This document shows positions 26,489-36,012 of a DNA stretch of 64,000 nucleotides, in pieces (positions within the stretch are counted from its first letter, which is position 1; every line of letters starts with the position of its first letter). The DNA lies in contig JAOZIH010000002.1 of NCBI GenBank assembly GCA_026014545.1, positions 1 through 64,000 of the forward strand, given 5' to 3'. The stretch is from Candidatus Bathyarchaeota archaeon (lineage in GTDB: Archaea; Thermoproteota; Bathyarchaeia; Bathyarchaeales; Bathycorpusculaceae). The position numbers and the translations under genes are program-made. The notes below the pieces were generated by a model. It saw only the letters and a program-made list of their open reading frames with translations. It was not told the origin of the DNA and made no database searches.

Positions 26489-29400
26489 AGAAATCGAAAT
26501 GGAATCCAACGCGATGGCGGAAGCAGACGAGAAACAGGCAAAAGCGAATTTAGCGGTGCCGCTGGCAGTTCTAACACTTCTCGCATTTGCGTGGGTTGTT
26601 TACGTTTACGCGAATCAAACATGGTTGGAAACGCTGGAGCAAGTTGCAGATTGGATAGCCAAGCCCGTAATCAATTTTGGACCACTTCAAGTTGGAGGGA
26701 TACCACATGCGGCTTTGGGTACCGTGGAGATTTTAGTTCTCGGCGTCATCTCAGTGCACGTGCTATTGCCCAAAGAGAAAGACACGCTTGTCAAGTTGCT
26801 AAGCGCGCTTGGGTTGGGAGTCGGATTAACTGGGTTAATAACTATCATCTTAGGAATCTTTGGAGCCCTGTTTCAACTTCACTTGAACGCTGCAATCCTG
26901 CTGCTCTGCATTGGCTTTCTACTTGCAGTCTTTCGCAGGCATAAAGGGCAGATTGAATCTTCAGTATGCGTGTTCTTAAAAGCGCGGTTAGCCATCATCA
27001 AACTTAGACCAGGCAACCTTAGGTTTTGGTTGCTGCCCTGCATTGCCATCGGCGTGATGTTTGCTTTATGCTTCTATCATGCCCTGTTTACTGTTGTTAT
27101 GCATTGGGATGCTACTGTTTACCATGCAGTGATGGCTGTAATCATGTACAATAATCACGGCATCCCCGTGATAGCTGGACCGTCTATTGGCATACAGATG
27201 AGTGCAAACTTTCCGCCGCTGTTCTCCGCATTGGGTGCCTTCTATTACATCCAGATGGGTTTAATTGAAGATTTCTACCTTAGGGCTATTCCTCCCGTGA
27301 TGGGTGTACTGACAGCTTTGGCAACGTATAAGATTGGGGAAACCCTTGCCGGCAAAAGATATGGCCTAATAGCAGCATTGCTTCTTGCGATGACGCCGCT
27401 GTTTTTCAGGTATTCCATTTATGCAACAAGCTATTCCACATTGACCTTCTTCGGCACAGCAGCAGTCATGTTCATGTTTCTTGCCATGAAAAAAGGAGAA
27501 AATAGATACTGGGCCATGTGCGGCGTCTTCTATGGCTTTGCACTGTTAACATCATATATAGCCATGTATCTTGCACCGTTTTTCCTCATCACCTTGACTG
27601 CAGTATTCATCAAAAATAAGCAGCGTATCAAACTGAGCGCAAAGATTTTCGTGCTGCTATTTTTGCCCGCTTTGCTCGTTGGCGGAGCATGGTATATCAG
27701 AAATTTTGTCCTACTCGGAAACCCAGTTTACCCAAATGCCTACACAGTGCTCGGCGGCATAAACATTGACCCGTTGATTATGGAAACAACTGTTAATGGC
27801 ATAAAATGGTCAGCTACGCGAAGCCTATTTGGCGGCGACGTAGCATTACTAGATAAAATTGACATATTGCTCACTTTTAGAATCCATTTTCCAGCAATTT
27901 CCCTGTTAACGATTCTTGGCGTCGCGCTGGTTCCAACCCAGAACAGGAAGTTTTGGCTGCTGTTGGCATGGCCCTTGATTCTGGTCGCGTTTATACTCAG
28001 CGGGTTAACATGGGGGTTTCCGAGGCACATTGTATTCGCAACTCCTGGCTTTGCGCTCTTAAGTGCTCTACCCCTCGCAAAAGCTCTGGAGCACTGCGAG
28101 AAGTATGACAAAAACGTGATGATGCAGGCTAAAGATGCGCTGGGAAAAATGCGAAAAAGGCTGAAGCTTCCCCGCAAAAGTGATTTACTTAGAATTTCCA
28201 TCGTGATAATTCTAATCGTCGCCTTCATATTTCCCAGTTTAACGTTTTGTATGGGTGGCAAAATATTCATGGAAAACCTTAACGACAAGCCGCCTTACAA
28301 TTTCTTATGGTTCCTAGAAAATCCTAATGCAGAAAAGTGGACGGCGCTGAGCCTTTCTTACCCCGAAGCCGCAGCGTGGAAATGGCTAAATGAGCATCTG
28401 AACGAAGGCGAAAAAGTCGGCACCATCGAAAACCGAGTCTACTACGTGAAAAACTGCAGTAACGACTACTTCTTCTACCTGGACGGCTGGGAAGCACGCT
28501 ACCTCTACAACATGACTGAGATGACGGCTATACTGCGGTACCTGCAAAGCGAGAACGTGCGGTATATTTTGGATGTGGATTGGGCGCGTGAACATGGACA
28601 CTTCGATGTGCTGCCGCTGGCAAGGTTTTTGGGAACACCGTTTTTCCCCAGAATACCATACGGCGGAAGCCAAAAACTCTACAAAGTCGGCCCGCTTGTA
28701 AATTCGCCGATAACAGAAAATTCAGCTTTGCCCACAGCCATTAATGAGAAAGGTTGGACTGAGCCGCAGTTAGTTAACGGAGTACTTGCGCAGTCGGTTA
28801 TTGCAGGAAGCAACGCACCACGATTTTTTGTGGCAACACCGAATTTAACATGCGTAGAGATAACTTACCTCGACGCTGGAGTAGACAAGTTAAGCATATA
28901 CCTTTACAACCCATACTCCGAGGCATGGTTTGAATACTCATTCATTGAGAAAACTGACACGAAAGAGTGGAAGACACACAAGTTCCTTGTGCCAATCAAC
29001 AAGGAAGGGTATGCGGAATTTGGGCTCCACTCGTACACTGGAAATTTCACGATAAGCAGGATAGAAGCCAAGCCCGTTGAAGCTGAAGGAAAAGCGTCAT
29101 TATACTCGCTGGAGGGAAAAATAACCAGTAACACTTGGCCGCAGACGTTGATGGTTTATCTGCCAATTTTAGGCGAAAACCAAACCGTTACCGTTCAGAC
29201 TGAAACGTTTGGGAATAAAGTGTGCATAGAAATCTTTGAAGGTGTCATTCAGCCGTGGGAAACCACTGAGTGGTGGATGCACCGCGAGTTAGCAACGCGA
29301 ACGCCAGACTCGATAACTCAGGGAGAAGTTAACCCATCACTGGTTTGGAAAGTTGAGAAATCAGGGTTGTATACGCTGGTCGTAGTTTTGAGAGAAGAAA

Positions 29401-29516
29401 ATGTTGAAGATGCAAGCGTGAATCTCCAGATAAACATCGGCGGAGCAAGACAAAGCGAGCCAGTAGAGAAAATTAGAGAAGGAGGAGCAGGAATACGCGT
29501 GATCGTGATGCGCTAG
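26469..29516 (+). CDS. GT-C membrane glycosyltransferase-like protein (first copy)
   Basis: About 1,015 residues: a short cytoplasmic tail, some twelve to fourteen membrane helices over residues 30-600, then a large extracytoplasmic domain. The first outer loop has MHWDATVYHAVMA, placing an Asp where GT-C enzymes (PMT/ArnT/Pgl types) keep their catalytic acid, followed by IAGPSIGIQMSANFPP. These enzymes use polyprenyl-phosphate sugars to glycosylate proteins or lipids outside the cell. I set the start at ATG 26469, overlapping the preceding gene by 20 bases; ATG 26496 is also possible. The next gene is a clear paralogue. Sugar and acceptor are unknown. Confidence 0.72.
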   Translation: MGAENGEEIEMESNAMAEADEKQAKANLAVPLAVLTLLAFAWVVYVYANQTWLETLEQVADWIAKPVINFGPLQVGGIPHAALGTVEILVLGVISVHVLLPKEKDTLVKLLSALGLGVGLTGLITIILGIFGALFQLHLNAAILLLCIGFLLAVFRRHKGQIESSVCVFLKARLAIIKLRPGNLRFWLLPCIAIGVMFALCFYHALFTVVMHWDATVYHAVMAVIMYNNHGIPVIAGPSIGIQMSANFPPLFSALGAFYYIQMGLIEDFYLRAIPPVMGVLTALATYKIGETLAGKRYGLIAALLLAMTPLFFRYSIYATSYSTLTFFGTAAVMFMFLAMKKGENRYWAMCGVFYGFALLTSYIAMYLAPFFLITLTAVFIKNKQRIKLSAKIFVLLFLPALLVGGAWYIRNFVLLGNPVYPNAYTVLGGINIDPLIMETTVNGIKWSATRSLFGGDVALLDKIDILLTFRIHFPAISLLTILGVALVPTQNRKFWLLLAWPLILVAFILSGLTWGFPRHIVFATPGFALLSALPLAKALEHCEKYDKNVMMQAKDALGKMRKRLKLPRKSDLLRISIVIILIVAFIFPSLTFCMGGKIFMENLNDKPPYNFLWFLENPNAEKWTALSLSYPEAAAWKWLNEHLNEGEKVGTIENRVYYVKNCSNDYFFYLDGWEARYLYNMTEMTAILRYLQSENVRYILDVDWAREHGHFDVLPLARFLGTPFFPRIPYGGSQKLYKVGPLVNSPITENSALPTAINEKGWTEPQLVNGVLAQSVIAGSNAPRFFVATPNLTCVEITYLDAGVDKLSIYLYNPYSEAWFEYSFIEKTDTKEWKTHKFLVPINKEGYAEFGLHSYTGNFTISRIEAKPVEAEGKASLYSLEGKITSNTWPQTLMVYLPILGENQTVTVQTETFGNKVCIEIFEGVIQPWETTEWWMHRELATRTPDSITQGEVNPSLVWKVEKSGLYTLVVVLREENVEDASVNLQINIGGARQSEPVEKIREGGAGIRVIVMR

Positions 29517-29542
29517 TTATTATTTGGATTACGATAATTCTG

Positions 29543-31894
29543 ATGATTGGAAGCATTTTCAGCCTTATCTATTATCAACCGCCAGAATTCACTTTACCGA
29601 ATATATTTCACGCTTCGATTGCAACTGTTCCCTTTGATTGGGGCTGGCTGGGTTTCGTTTTTATAATTGCTAACGGCTTTTTGCTCTCTTGCGGCATCGC
29701 TAAAAATGGATTAGACACCGCAGAAAGGCTGCTTTCCGCCATTGGCTTGGGATTCGGAATTACAATCGTAGCGATGATTTTGATTGGAATTTTATGGGAA
29801 ATCTCTCTGTTAACAGTGCTGCTCGTACAAATAAGCCTATTTATTGTTCTATTATATGCGGCGCTACGTCGTGGACTAAAGCCGAGCATCAACGTGAAGC
29901 TGGAAAATTTTTCTATGCCAAGATTCAGCCATATCGAAGCGGCAGTGCTTGCTGTGATTGCCGCATATGCCTGCATTGCAACGTATCAGACCTTGGCTTA
30001 TCCAGCGGTAGAGTGGGATTCGCTGGCTTATGGTGTTAACTACGCGAAAATCATATTTGAAAATGGCAGAATCCCGTTGATTGCAGGGCCATCGATTGGT
30101 TTGGAAATGAGCGCAAGTTACCCGCCGGGAACGCAGCTGCTTGCCGTTTACCTCTATGCGCTTGCTGGAGCTGCTGATGATTTTTATTTTAGGATTTTGC
30201 AGCCAATTTTTGGTTTAGCAGCGATAGCGGTCACGTACAAATTTGCAGCTGTTATCACCAGAAGCCGCACCGCCTCAGTTTTCGCCACATTTATACTAGC
30301 GAGCATACCTACTTTTTGGGAGCTTTTTATTCACGAAACTTATCTCATGTGCTTAACTTTTATGCTGACGATGGCCGCGTTCTTCTTCTTCAAAGCCTAT
30401 AATGCAGAAGTAGCTGAAGCTGGAAAATATGAAGTCGCTGGGACAGTGTTTTGCTGTTTCGCGGCGCTTACGAGCTACATAGGTCTAGTCGCATTCGGTT
30501 TGTTGCTTCTTTACGCCGTAAATAAGCGTTTATCTGCGAAGCGCTTCGGTTTGCTAGTCGCCTTGGCGGCGCTGCTTGTTTTGCCATGGTACATGCGGAA
30601 TTTTCTGCTGCTTGGAAACCCTGTTTTCCCATTTCTCAGCATAGGCAACCACTTAGACCCACTGCTCTTGAGTTCCACAATGCAGCATTTCAGGAACTGG
30701 TCCACTGTGCCATTCTTCGGTTTGATCAGCACAGCGGCTAAAATAGGCACTGCAGCACTATTTTTAGCCATCATTTACCTGCATTTTGCCAAGCCAAAGC
30801 AGTTCACGCTGATTTTTCCCTGCTACCTATTGCTGGCTGGCGTCGCGATCATGGCAGTTCACATTCCATTCATGCGCTATCTCATCATCGCGCTGCCTGC
30901 CTTAGCGGTTATCTTCTCTTTAAGCATTAAAACACTTCTAACAAAACCAAACAATGCGAAACGGGCAACCTCGATTATCTTCATAGCGTTCCTGCTTATT
31001 TCAAGCATAGCGATTTTGCCATGCATAAATTCCTTTAAGCCAGCGCCTTCACGCGGCAACGACAAATGGAGCTACCTAGCGCAGATATTCGAAGAAGCAG
31101 ACGCATGGAAATGGATAAATGAGAACACGCCGCCAACCGCGAGAATAGCGACCTATGACATAAAGGAGTACTACATTGAACGCGACATCTTCACGCTTGA
31201 CGGCATCGAGGCAGCACCGCTTTACAGAATGAATATGATTGAAGATGCAATAAATTTCCTAAAGGAAAGAAACGTGACCTATATTCTCAGCGTGCCTTGG
31301 GCGGCGCCACTTGACACGAGGATGCCGCCGGCGTACAAATGGTGCGTGCTCACGAGATACTTGGGCGATCCGCGTTATTTGCCGCCTGTCTATGCTGGAT
31401 TGAATGGCACCGCGGTTTATCATGTTGGCCCGCTAGAGGAAGAAGCGGTGTACGCGCTGTTTGCAGAGCAAAACTTTGCTCCGCCGCTGAAGCACGTGAC
31501 CGTTAATTTGACAGTAACAAACGCCACGGCGCTGCCCAGCGCCAAATTGCACATGCCCATCCCCTGTGATTACAGGGAAGGCCTAATGATGGTTTCAGTT
31601 AACAGCGCGAATCACTCAGCCAGCATTGAATTGTGGCAAGGGATAATTCCAGAAGTGGTCACTAACCCTTCGGGAACATATAAGCCCTTAAAGCAGTGGC
31701 CCGAGACGTCTGCGAATTATTCTGGTGCTGAGGATCCGTCGTTTGTTTGGCAGATAAATAAGTGGGGATACTTCACACTCTTTGTGGTTGACCGAGAGGA
31801 AACTTTCACAGAAAGCTTCAACGTCACGGTGGACATAAGATTTTACAATTATTGGGATGTGAAGTCACTCTTCGCGTCTGAACGACCGTTATAA
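29543..31894 (+). CDS. GT-C membrane glycosyltransferase-like protein (second copy)
   Basis: A 783-residue paralogue of the preceding gene. The signature loop reads VEWDSLAYGVNYAKI then IAGPSIGLEMSASYPPG, matching the first copy residue for residue at the key positions, and the C-terminal outer domain ends with a similar FVWQINKWGYFTLFVV strand. The ATG at 29543 cuts into what looks like the first membrane helix; the open frame continues upstream (LVIIWITIIL) to 29477 without an ATG, GTG or TTG, so a non-standard start is possible. It lies 26 bases after the first copy and is presumably co-transcribed. Confidence 0.7.
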   Translation: MIGSIFSLIYYQPPEFTLPNIFHASIATVPFDWGWLGFVFIIANGFLLSCGIAKNGLDTAERLLSAIGLGFGITIVAMILIGILWEISLLTVLLVQISLFIVLLYAALRRGLKPSINVKLENFSMPRFSHIEAAVLAVIAAYACIATYQTLAYPAVEWDSLAYGVNYAKIIFENGRIPLIAGPSIGLEMSASYPPGTQLLAVYLYALAGAADDFYFRILQPIFGLAAIAVTYKFAAVITRSRTASVFATFILASIPTFWELFIHETYLMCLTFMLTMAAFFFFKAYNAEVAEAGKYEVAGTVFCCFAALTSYIGLVAFGLLLLYAVNKRLSAKRFGLLVALAALLVLPWYMRNFLLLGNPVFPFLSIGNHLDPLLLSSTMQHFRNWSTVPFFGLISTAAKIGTAALFLAIIYLHFAKPKQFTLIFPCYLLLAGVAIMAVHIPFMRYLIIALPALAVIFSLSIKTLLTKPNNAKRATSIIFIAFLLISSIAILPCINSFKPAPSRGNDKWSYLAQIFEEADAWKWINENTPPTARIATYDIKEYYIERDIFTLDGIEAAPLYRMNMIEDAINFLKERNVTYILSVPWAAPLDTRMPPAYKWCVLTRYLGDPRYLPPVYAGLNGTAVYHVGPLEEEAVYALFAEQNFAPPLKHVTVNLTVTNATALPSAKLHMPIPCDYREGLMMVSVNSANHSASIELWQGIIPEVVTNPSGTYKPLKQWPETSANYSGAEDPSFVWQINKWGYFTLFVVDREETFTESFNVTVDIRFYNYWDVKSLFASERPL

Positions 31895-31993
31895 GCCACA
31901 AAAAAATGGGTTAAATCGCATTTGAAAAAGGAGGCTGGTTTTCAGGAATAGCCAAGCTTTGCCGCAAATATTTGCTCTGCGAGGGAAAACGGG

Positions 31994-33037
31994 CTATACA
32001 GGGCGTGTTGACCTGTCGCCTGAAGTTACTTCATGCATGGACTCTTGGACAGCAGGCGCCAAGCCCGCTTTGAGCAGGGGACTAATGCCGATTATGTCTG
32101 TTCCAGTGAATAAGGCGCGGGTTATCAATGCGAACGCCACAAGCTTCGGGTTAACGGCGGAAAGAGGCAGCCCAAGAAGCAATTGAAGGAATAGAACATA
32201 GCCTGCTTCTTGCACGCCCAGCCCTGCGATTGTAACGGGGATATAAGTCAAAGCTGAGGCGAAGGCTGCTATGAAGATGAAGTCGATCAGATGAAGCGAA
32301 AGATAATACCATAAGCCGTTAAAAATCAAGTACAGCGCGGTGGCATGGGCGATTACAGATAATAATATCAGAGCGGCAACGAATATCAGCGAGTACCGTA
32401 TTTTTCGGCCTTCCCTCTGAACATTGCTGAATACCGCAGTAAACTTGCTTAATCGTTTACCCAAAACAGGTATTCTCTCGAGCTTGGCAACTAGTTTTGA
32501 GAAGCGCTTATCCCACATGATCAGCAGCAGAATCGCGCCGGCAACGAGTAGAACGATTATGCCCACGAGTAGCGCGTTGGTAATTTCCGCAGGCAGAGAC
32601 AGATAGCCTGCAAAGTAGCCTAAACCTATCAGGCAGATGGCCACTTTCACAAAGGAGTTTACGCCTCCAGTGGCGAGGACACCAGTCATGCCTTGCTCGA
32701 CGGGGATGCTGGCTAACTGCTTCAGGAAAACAGGTGTGAGGAAGTAGCCGGAGCGGACGGGCGTTACGTCACTTAGCAGTTGCCCAGCGAAACTTGCCAT
32801 TATCATATGCCGCAGCGGTGCATCCGGGTTAGAGCGTCTCAGGGTGACGCAGAGTGCAAGCGCCACGAAGGTGGACGCTGTTATGAAGAAGGCTACTGCG
32901 CCGATGAGGTTTACGGGGTTGAACTGCAGGATTGTTGCGAATACTTCGCCTGAATTTGCTATCTGGAGCAGCCAGAGTAGTATGGCGACGCCTACGATAA
33001 GTTGGATTATGACTTTTATGCGGCTGAGTTTTGTCAT
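31994..33037 (-). CDS. Lysylphosphatidylglycerol synthase TM-type (UPF0104) membrane protein, second copy
   Basis: A 347-residue polytopic protein with the same landmarks as the copy at 1720: QLLSDVTPVRSGYFLTPVFL near residue 88 and SALTYIPVTIAGLGVQEAGY near residue 270, with about eight membrane helices. The family is found with archaeal N-glycosylation and S-layer genes and probably moves lipid-linked intermediates. It lies between the two GT-C enzymes, with which it converges, and the two candidate archaeosortase substrates, so a role in the local surface-glycan pathway is likely. Confidence 0.75.
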   Translation of the reverse strand: MTKLSRIKVIIQLIVGVAILLWLLQIANSGEVFATILQFNPVNLIGAVAFFITASTFVALALCVTLRRSNPDAPLRHMIMASFAGQLLSDVTPVRSGYFLTPVFLKQLASIPVEQGMTGVLATGGVNSFVKVAICLIGLGYFAGYLSLPAEITNALLVGIIVLLVAGAILLLIMWDKRFSKLVAKLERIPVLGKRLSKFTAVFSNVQREGRKIRYSLIFVAALILLSVIAHATALYLIFNGLWYYLSLHLIDFIFIAAFASALTYIPVTIAGLGVQEAGYVLFLQLLLGLPLSAVNPKLVAFALITRALFTGTDIIGISPLLKAGLAPAVQESMHEVTSGDRSTRPV

Positions 33038-33241
33038 TTAGTTTCCTCATTTTGGTCGCAGCATAAATTTAAGCTTTAAAGTTGCATGCAAAAAATTTTT
33101 GTTTTATTCATCTTTTTAGGCAATACAAACATTTAATTGTTCACTCTTGTTAAATTTCACGACGCAGAGGTTAGCAGTAAAAGAAAAAAAGAGTAAACTA
33201 TCTTCCCGGTTCGGCTCGACTTCACCGCAAATAGCTGACGG

Positions 33242-34048
33242 CTACAGTTTAATGGTGCCGTAAGTTGGGGTTTTTGGGCGCTTCCGTAAGCAATAGAAGC
33301 TGACAGCAAACGCAGCACAAGTAAGCAAGACCACAACGCCAACGCCGAAGCCTTCAGGAATTGGCTCCGTTGAATATCCGGCGACTACACCCCAGGTATT
33401 TGGAACGTTCGCAGAGCTGTTAGGTGCCCACGCTGCCAGAGTGCTTGTGCTTGCGTCGTAAGCCGCAATTCTCATCCCCGTTGGCGGCGGATTTGGAATC
33501 TGAACTTGGCCACTTGTTTTGCTTGTATCAACTATTTCCAGAATCCAGTGGGGCGTGCTATTCCATGGCGAGGCGCTAATTGTGTTATTCCATCTTATTT
33601 CTCCTGCTTCAGGAGTAAATTCCTGCCAGCCAGTGCCTGTCCCTTTATACACCTTCAAGGTGGTGTGGCCGATAATTTCTATTTTAAAGTCATCAGTGTC
33701 AGGTGTTGTGCCGCCATCGTTGCCGTCGTCAAAGCAGATTTGCCAATAATCTCCTGCGTCGTTAGTGTTGTCAGTGAAGATTTCAATAATCCACTCTACG
33801 CCTAAATTGGTGAAGTCCTGTATGTTGTATCCGAATTTTCCTGTGGCATTGCCTGTTAGGTCAGTGGCAGGAGTGTCTGTCCATTCGTCATTACTGGTCC
33901 ATTTTCCGTCAACTGTTGCTGTATTGACGCTTGGGTACTCTGTAATTGAGTAGGCGGGATTGCCTGCTTTGGAAACGCCGGCGATTATAGGGAGTAGTAA
34001 ACTGCAGACAAAGAGCATGGAAAGTGCAGAACGCAAAAGTTTGTTCAT
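33242..34048 (-). CDS. Secreted CBM9/DOMON-like protein with archaeosortase-type C-terminus (copy A)
   Basis: I choose ATG 34048 (268 residues), which has an AGGGGA motif just before it and opens with the signal peptide MNKLLRSALSMLFVCSLLLP. The mature part begins with a carbohydrate-binding-9/DOMON-like pattern (VDGKWTSNDEW, EIFTDNTNDAGDYWQICFD, PHWILEIVD). The C-terminus is tripartite: the IPEGFG motif, a hydrophobic helix, and FYCLRKRPK. That is the form of an archaeosortase sorting signal, and copy B has the same tail. A shared promoter element lies 53 bases upstream. Ligand and role are unknown. Confidence 0.72.
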   Translation of the reverse strand: MNKLLRSALSMLFVCSLLLPIIAGVSKAGNPAYSITEYPSVNTATVDGKWTSNDEWTDTPATDLTGNATGKFGYNIQDFTNLGVEWIIEIFTDNTNDAGDYWQICFDDGNDGGTTPDTDDFKIEIIGHTTLKVYKGTGTGWQEFTPEAGEIRWNNTISASPWNSTPHWILEIVDTSKTSGQVQIPNPPPTGMRIAAYDASTSTLAAWAPNSSANVPNTWGVVAGYSTEPIPEGFGVGVVVLLTCAAFAVSFYCLRKRPKTPTYGTIKL

Positions 34049-34100
34049 TCCCCTTTCTTCTCCTTTAATTTGGCTAATTAGTTTATTTAACTCGTTAGCC

Positions 34101-34113
34101 TTAAAAATTTTTC
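34101..34113 (-). promoter_or_regulatory. Promoter element shared by both CBM9-like genes (copy A)
   Basis: The plus strand reads TTAGCCTTAAAAATTTTTC, 53 bases before the copy A ATG. Almost the same string occurs at the same distance before copy B, so it is probably their common TATA/BRE region. Confidence 0.5.
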
Positions 34114-34312
34114 CTATATCATAAAGAAGGCGACGTTTTATGGTGCATTCGAAAAAGTGTAATAAAATAACTTTCACTGGAAAATAACGAAGGGGGATAA
34201 CAAGATGAGCAAATGTCATGTGTTGCCTGACTTTTGCTTAAATAGCATCTGCTTCGATTATTCCACAACTAATCGAGTTACAAAGATAAAAAGGGCGATT
34301 GAAGTGAAAGGC

Positions 34313-35116
34313 TCACATACAGGAGTGTGTTTGGCCACCTGTTTTGATGGAAGCGACACTTTCGATTTTTGGTCGTTTTCGCAGGAAGTAGAAGCTAACT
34401 ACAGCCGCAGTGGATAGTAGCAGCACCACGACGGCGATGCTGAGCGTTTCTGGGATGACTCCTGAAACATAATTTTGAACTCCCCAGCGGGCTGGTTCAT
34501 CTCTGGGAGTGGGCGGCCACGCTACAAGTTTGTCAGTGGTTTTGTCATATGCTGCCAATCTAAAGTTCCAGGTAATACCGGCTCCGACATCTGGCTTATT
34601 AAACCTGAGTTCCAAAATCCAGTGAGGCGTACTATTTGTCGGCGAAGCACTTAGCGAATTAGCCCATACTATGGAGGCTGGAGGAGTAGCCACTGTCCAA
34701 CCTGTCCCATTTCCTTGATACACTATTAGATTAGTGTGATTTACAATATCTATTCTATAATCACCGGTCTGTGGAACAGTACCACCGCTTTGGTCACCAT
34801 CAATGCACATTTGCCAGTAGTCACCCACATCGTTGGTGGTGTCATCGAGAAACTCGACAAGCCAGGTATCGTATACCTCTGACATCGAAACAAATTCCCA
34901 TACACTTCTGAAAACAACACTGGTACCTATCAGGGTAGGTTCGCCATTCAAGGTCCATTCAGTATCATTAGTCCATTTTCCATCAATGGTAATCGCGTTG
35001 TTAGGATTGTAGTCTATTCTTGTGTAGCCTGGTTCGGCGGCTTTGATGGGCCCAGCTTTTACTAGCAGTAGACTGCACAACGCCAAAACACAGATTGTCA
35101 TAAAAGTTTTGCGCAT
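34313..35116 (-). CDS. Secreted CBM9/DOMON-like protein with archaeosortase-type C-terminus (copy B)
   Basis: A 267-residue paralogue of copy A. It opens with the signal peptide MRKTFMTICVLALCSLLLV, has GGAGTGAT before the ATG, and repeats the same fold markers: IDGKWTNDTEW, EFLDDTTNDVGDYWQMCID, and PHWILELRF. Its tail is IPETLS, a hydrophobic helix with VVVLLL, then FYFLRKRPK and a polar extension ending HSCM. The extension after RKRPK is longer than in copy A. The matching tail and promoter argue that both are handled by the same sorting enzyme. No catalytic residues are visible. Confidence 0.72.
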   Translation of the reverse strand: MRKTFMTICVLALCSLLLVKAGPIKAAEPGYTRIDYNPNNAITIDGKWTNDTEWTLNGEPTLIGTSVVFRSVWEFVSMSEVYDTWLVEFLDDTTNDVGDYWQMCIDGDQSGGTVPQTGDYRIDIVNHTNLIVYQGNGTGWTVATPPASIVWANSLSASPTNSTPHWILELRFNKPDVGAGITWNFRLAAYDKTTDKLVAWPPTPRDEPARWGVQNYVSGVIPETLSIAVVVLLLSTAAVVSFYFLRKRPKIESVASIKTGGQTHSCM

Positions 35117-35170
35117 GTTTATAATATCACTCCTTTAATTTTTGGCGGTTACTTGTTTGATTCAGATAGC

Positions 35171-35183
35171 TTAAAAATTTTTC
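35171..35183 (-). promoter_or_regulatory. Promoter element shared by both CBM9-like genes (copy B)
   Basis: The plus strand reads ATAGCTTAAAAATTTTTC, 55 bases before the copy B ATG, matching the element at 34101-34113 base for base over TTAAAAATTTTTC. Confidence 0.5.
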
Positions 35184-35349
35184 TGTAACGAAAAATAATG
35201 CAGTCGACTATAGAATAATTCATGAGTGTTCATTGAGGTAGGCAACATTTCTTTTTGATTGCGACTGGAAAGTGCGGTGCCTCATGTCTTTATAGCAATA
35301 AATAGAGCAGCAGCTAAGCAAGTCAGAAGTAGAGATAAAGGGAACATTT

Positions 35350-35793
35350 TTAGAGTAAGCGGAAGTTTTCTTTTACTGTGGTTAACACGACATGGGTGTT
35401 TGTCCGCTCAACATATGGCAAGGCTAGCAGGTGCTTCGTGAATTTTCCAAGGTCTTCGCGGCTTTTGAATTTGGCGATGATGATGGCGTCTGTTAAGCCT
35501 GTTACGTCGTAAACGCAGCAGACGCCAGGCAGTTTGGCTACCTCATTTTCCATCTCCACAAGCTTACCCTTCGAAACGGTTATCTCCGTTACTACTGTGA
35601 GTTCGTAGCCGAGTTTTTCATGGTCAAGGAGGGCCGAGTAGCCCTTTATTAAACCGTCTTCTTCCATTTTCTTTACTCTTGAAAGCACAGTGCCAACAGA
35701 CACGCCGACGTTCTTCGCGATTTGCCTGCTTGAAAGCCGTGCATCCATCAAGAGGTTTTCTAAGATTTTTTTATCAGTTTCGTTTAATTCCAT
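35350..35793 (-). CDS. Lrp/AsnC family transcriptional regulator
   Basis: A 147-residue regulator starting at MELNETDKKILENLL (ATG 35793; an upstream in-frame ATG at 35823 adds ten residues). The helix-turn-helix runs through SSRQIAKNVGVSVGTVLSRVKKMEEDGLI, and the RAM effector domain follows with VVTEITVSKGKL, VCCVYDVTGLTDAI and YVERTNTHVVL. Such proteins usually form octamers that sense amino acids. A perfect 14-base palindrome lies 62 bases before the start, near a TATA-like element, which suggests self-control. It diverges from guaA. Confidence 0.88.
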   Translation of the reverse strand: MELNETDKKILENLLMDARLSSRQIAKNVGVSVGTVLSRVKKMEEDGLIKGYSALLDHEKLGYELTVVTEITVSKGKLVEMENEVAKLPGVCCVYDVTGLTDAIIIAKFKSREDLGKFTKHLLALPYVERTNTHVVLTTVKENFRLL

Positions 35794-35854
35794 AATATTA
35801 TCTCCTACTGCACATTTTTTCAATCAAACCGTATTTTCAGCGACACTCTTTTGA

Positions 35855-35880
35855 TAGTCAATTGACTAAGTTTATATAAT
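35855..35880. promoter_or_regulatory. 14-base palindrome TAGTCAATTGACTA next to a TATA-like element
   Basis: The palindrome (35855-35868) is perfect and is followed at once by TTTATATAAT (35871-35880). For the Lrp gene, the palindrome would lie between TATA and transcription start, a repressing position; for guaA it would be upstream of TATA. Confidence 0.5.
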
Positions 35881-36012
35881 TTTAGTTTCATTCACCTAAA
35901 TTGGAATGTCAAGAAACTTCCTTTAGAAAGAAAATAGCGTAACGCAAAACGTGTCGTTGCAATTGACAGTAACGTGATGATAACGTTAAATTAGTAGGGA
36001 AAATCAATAGGC

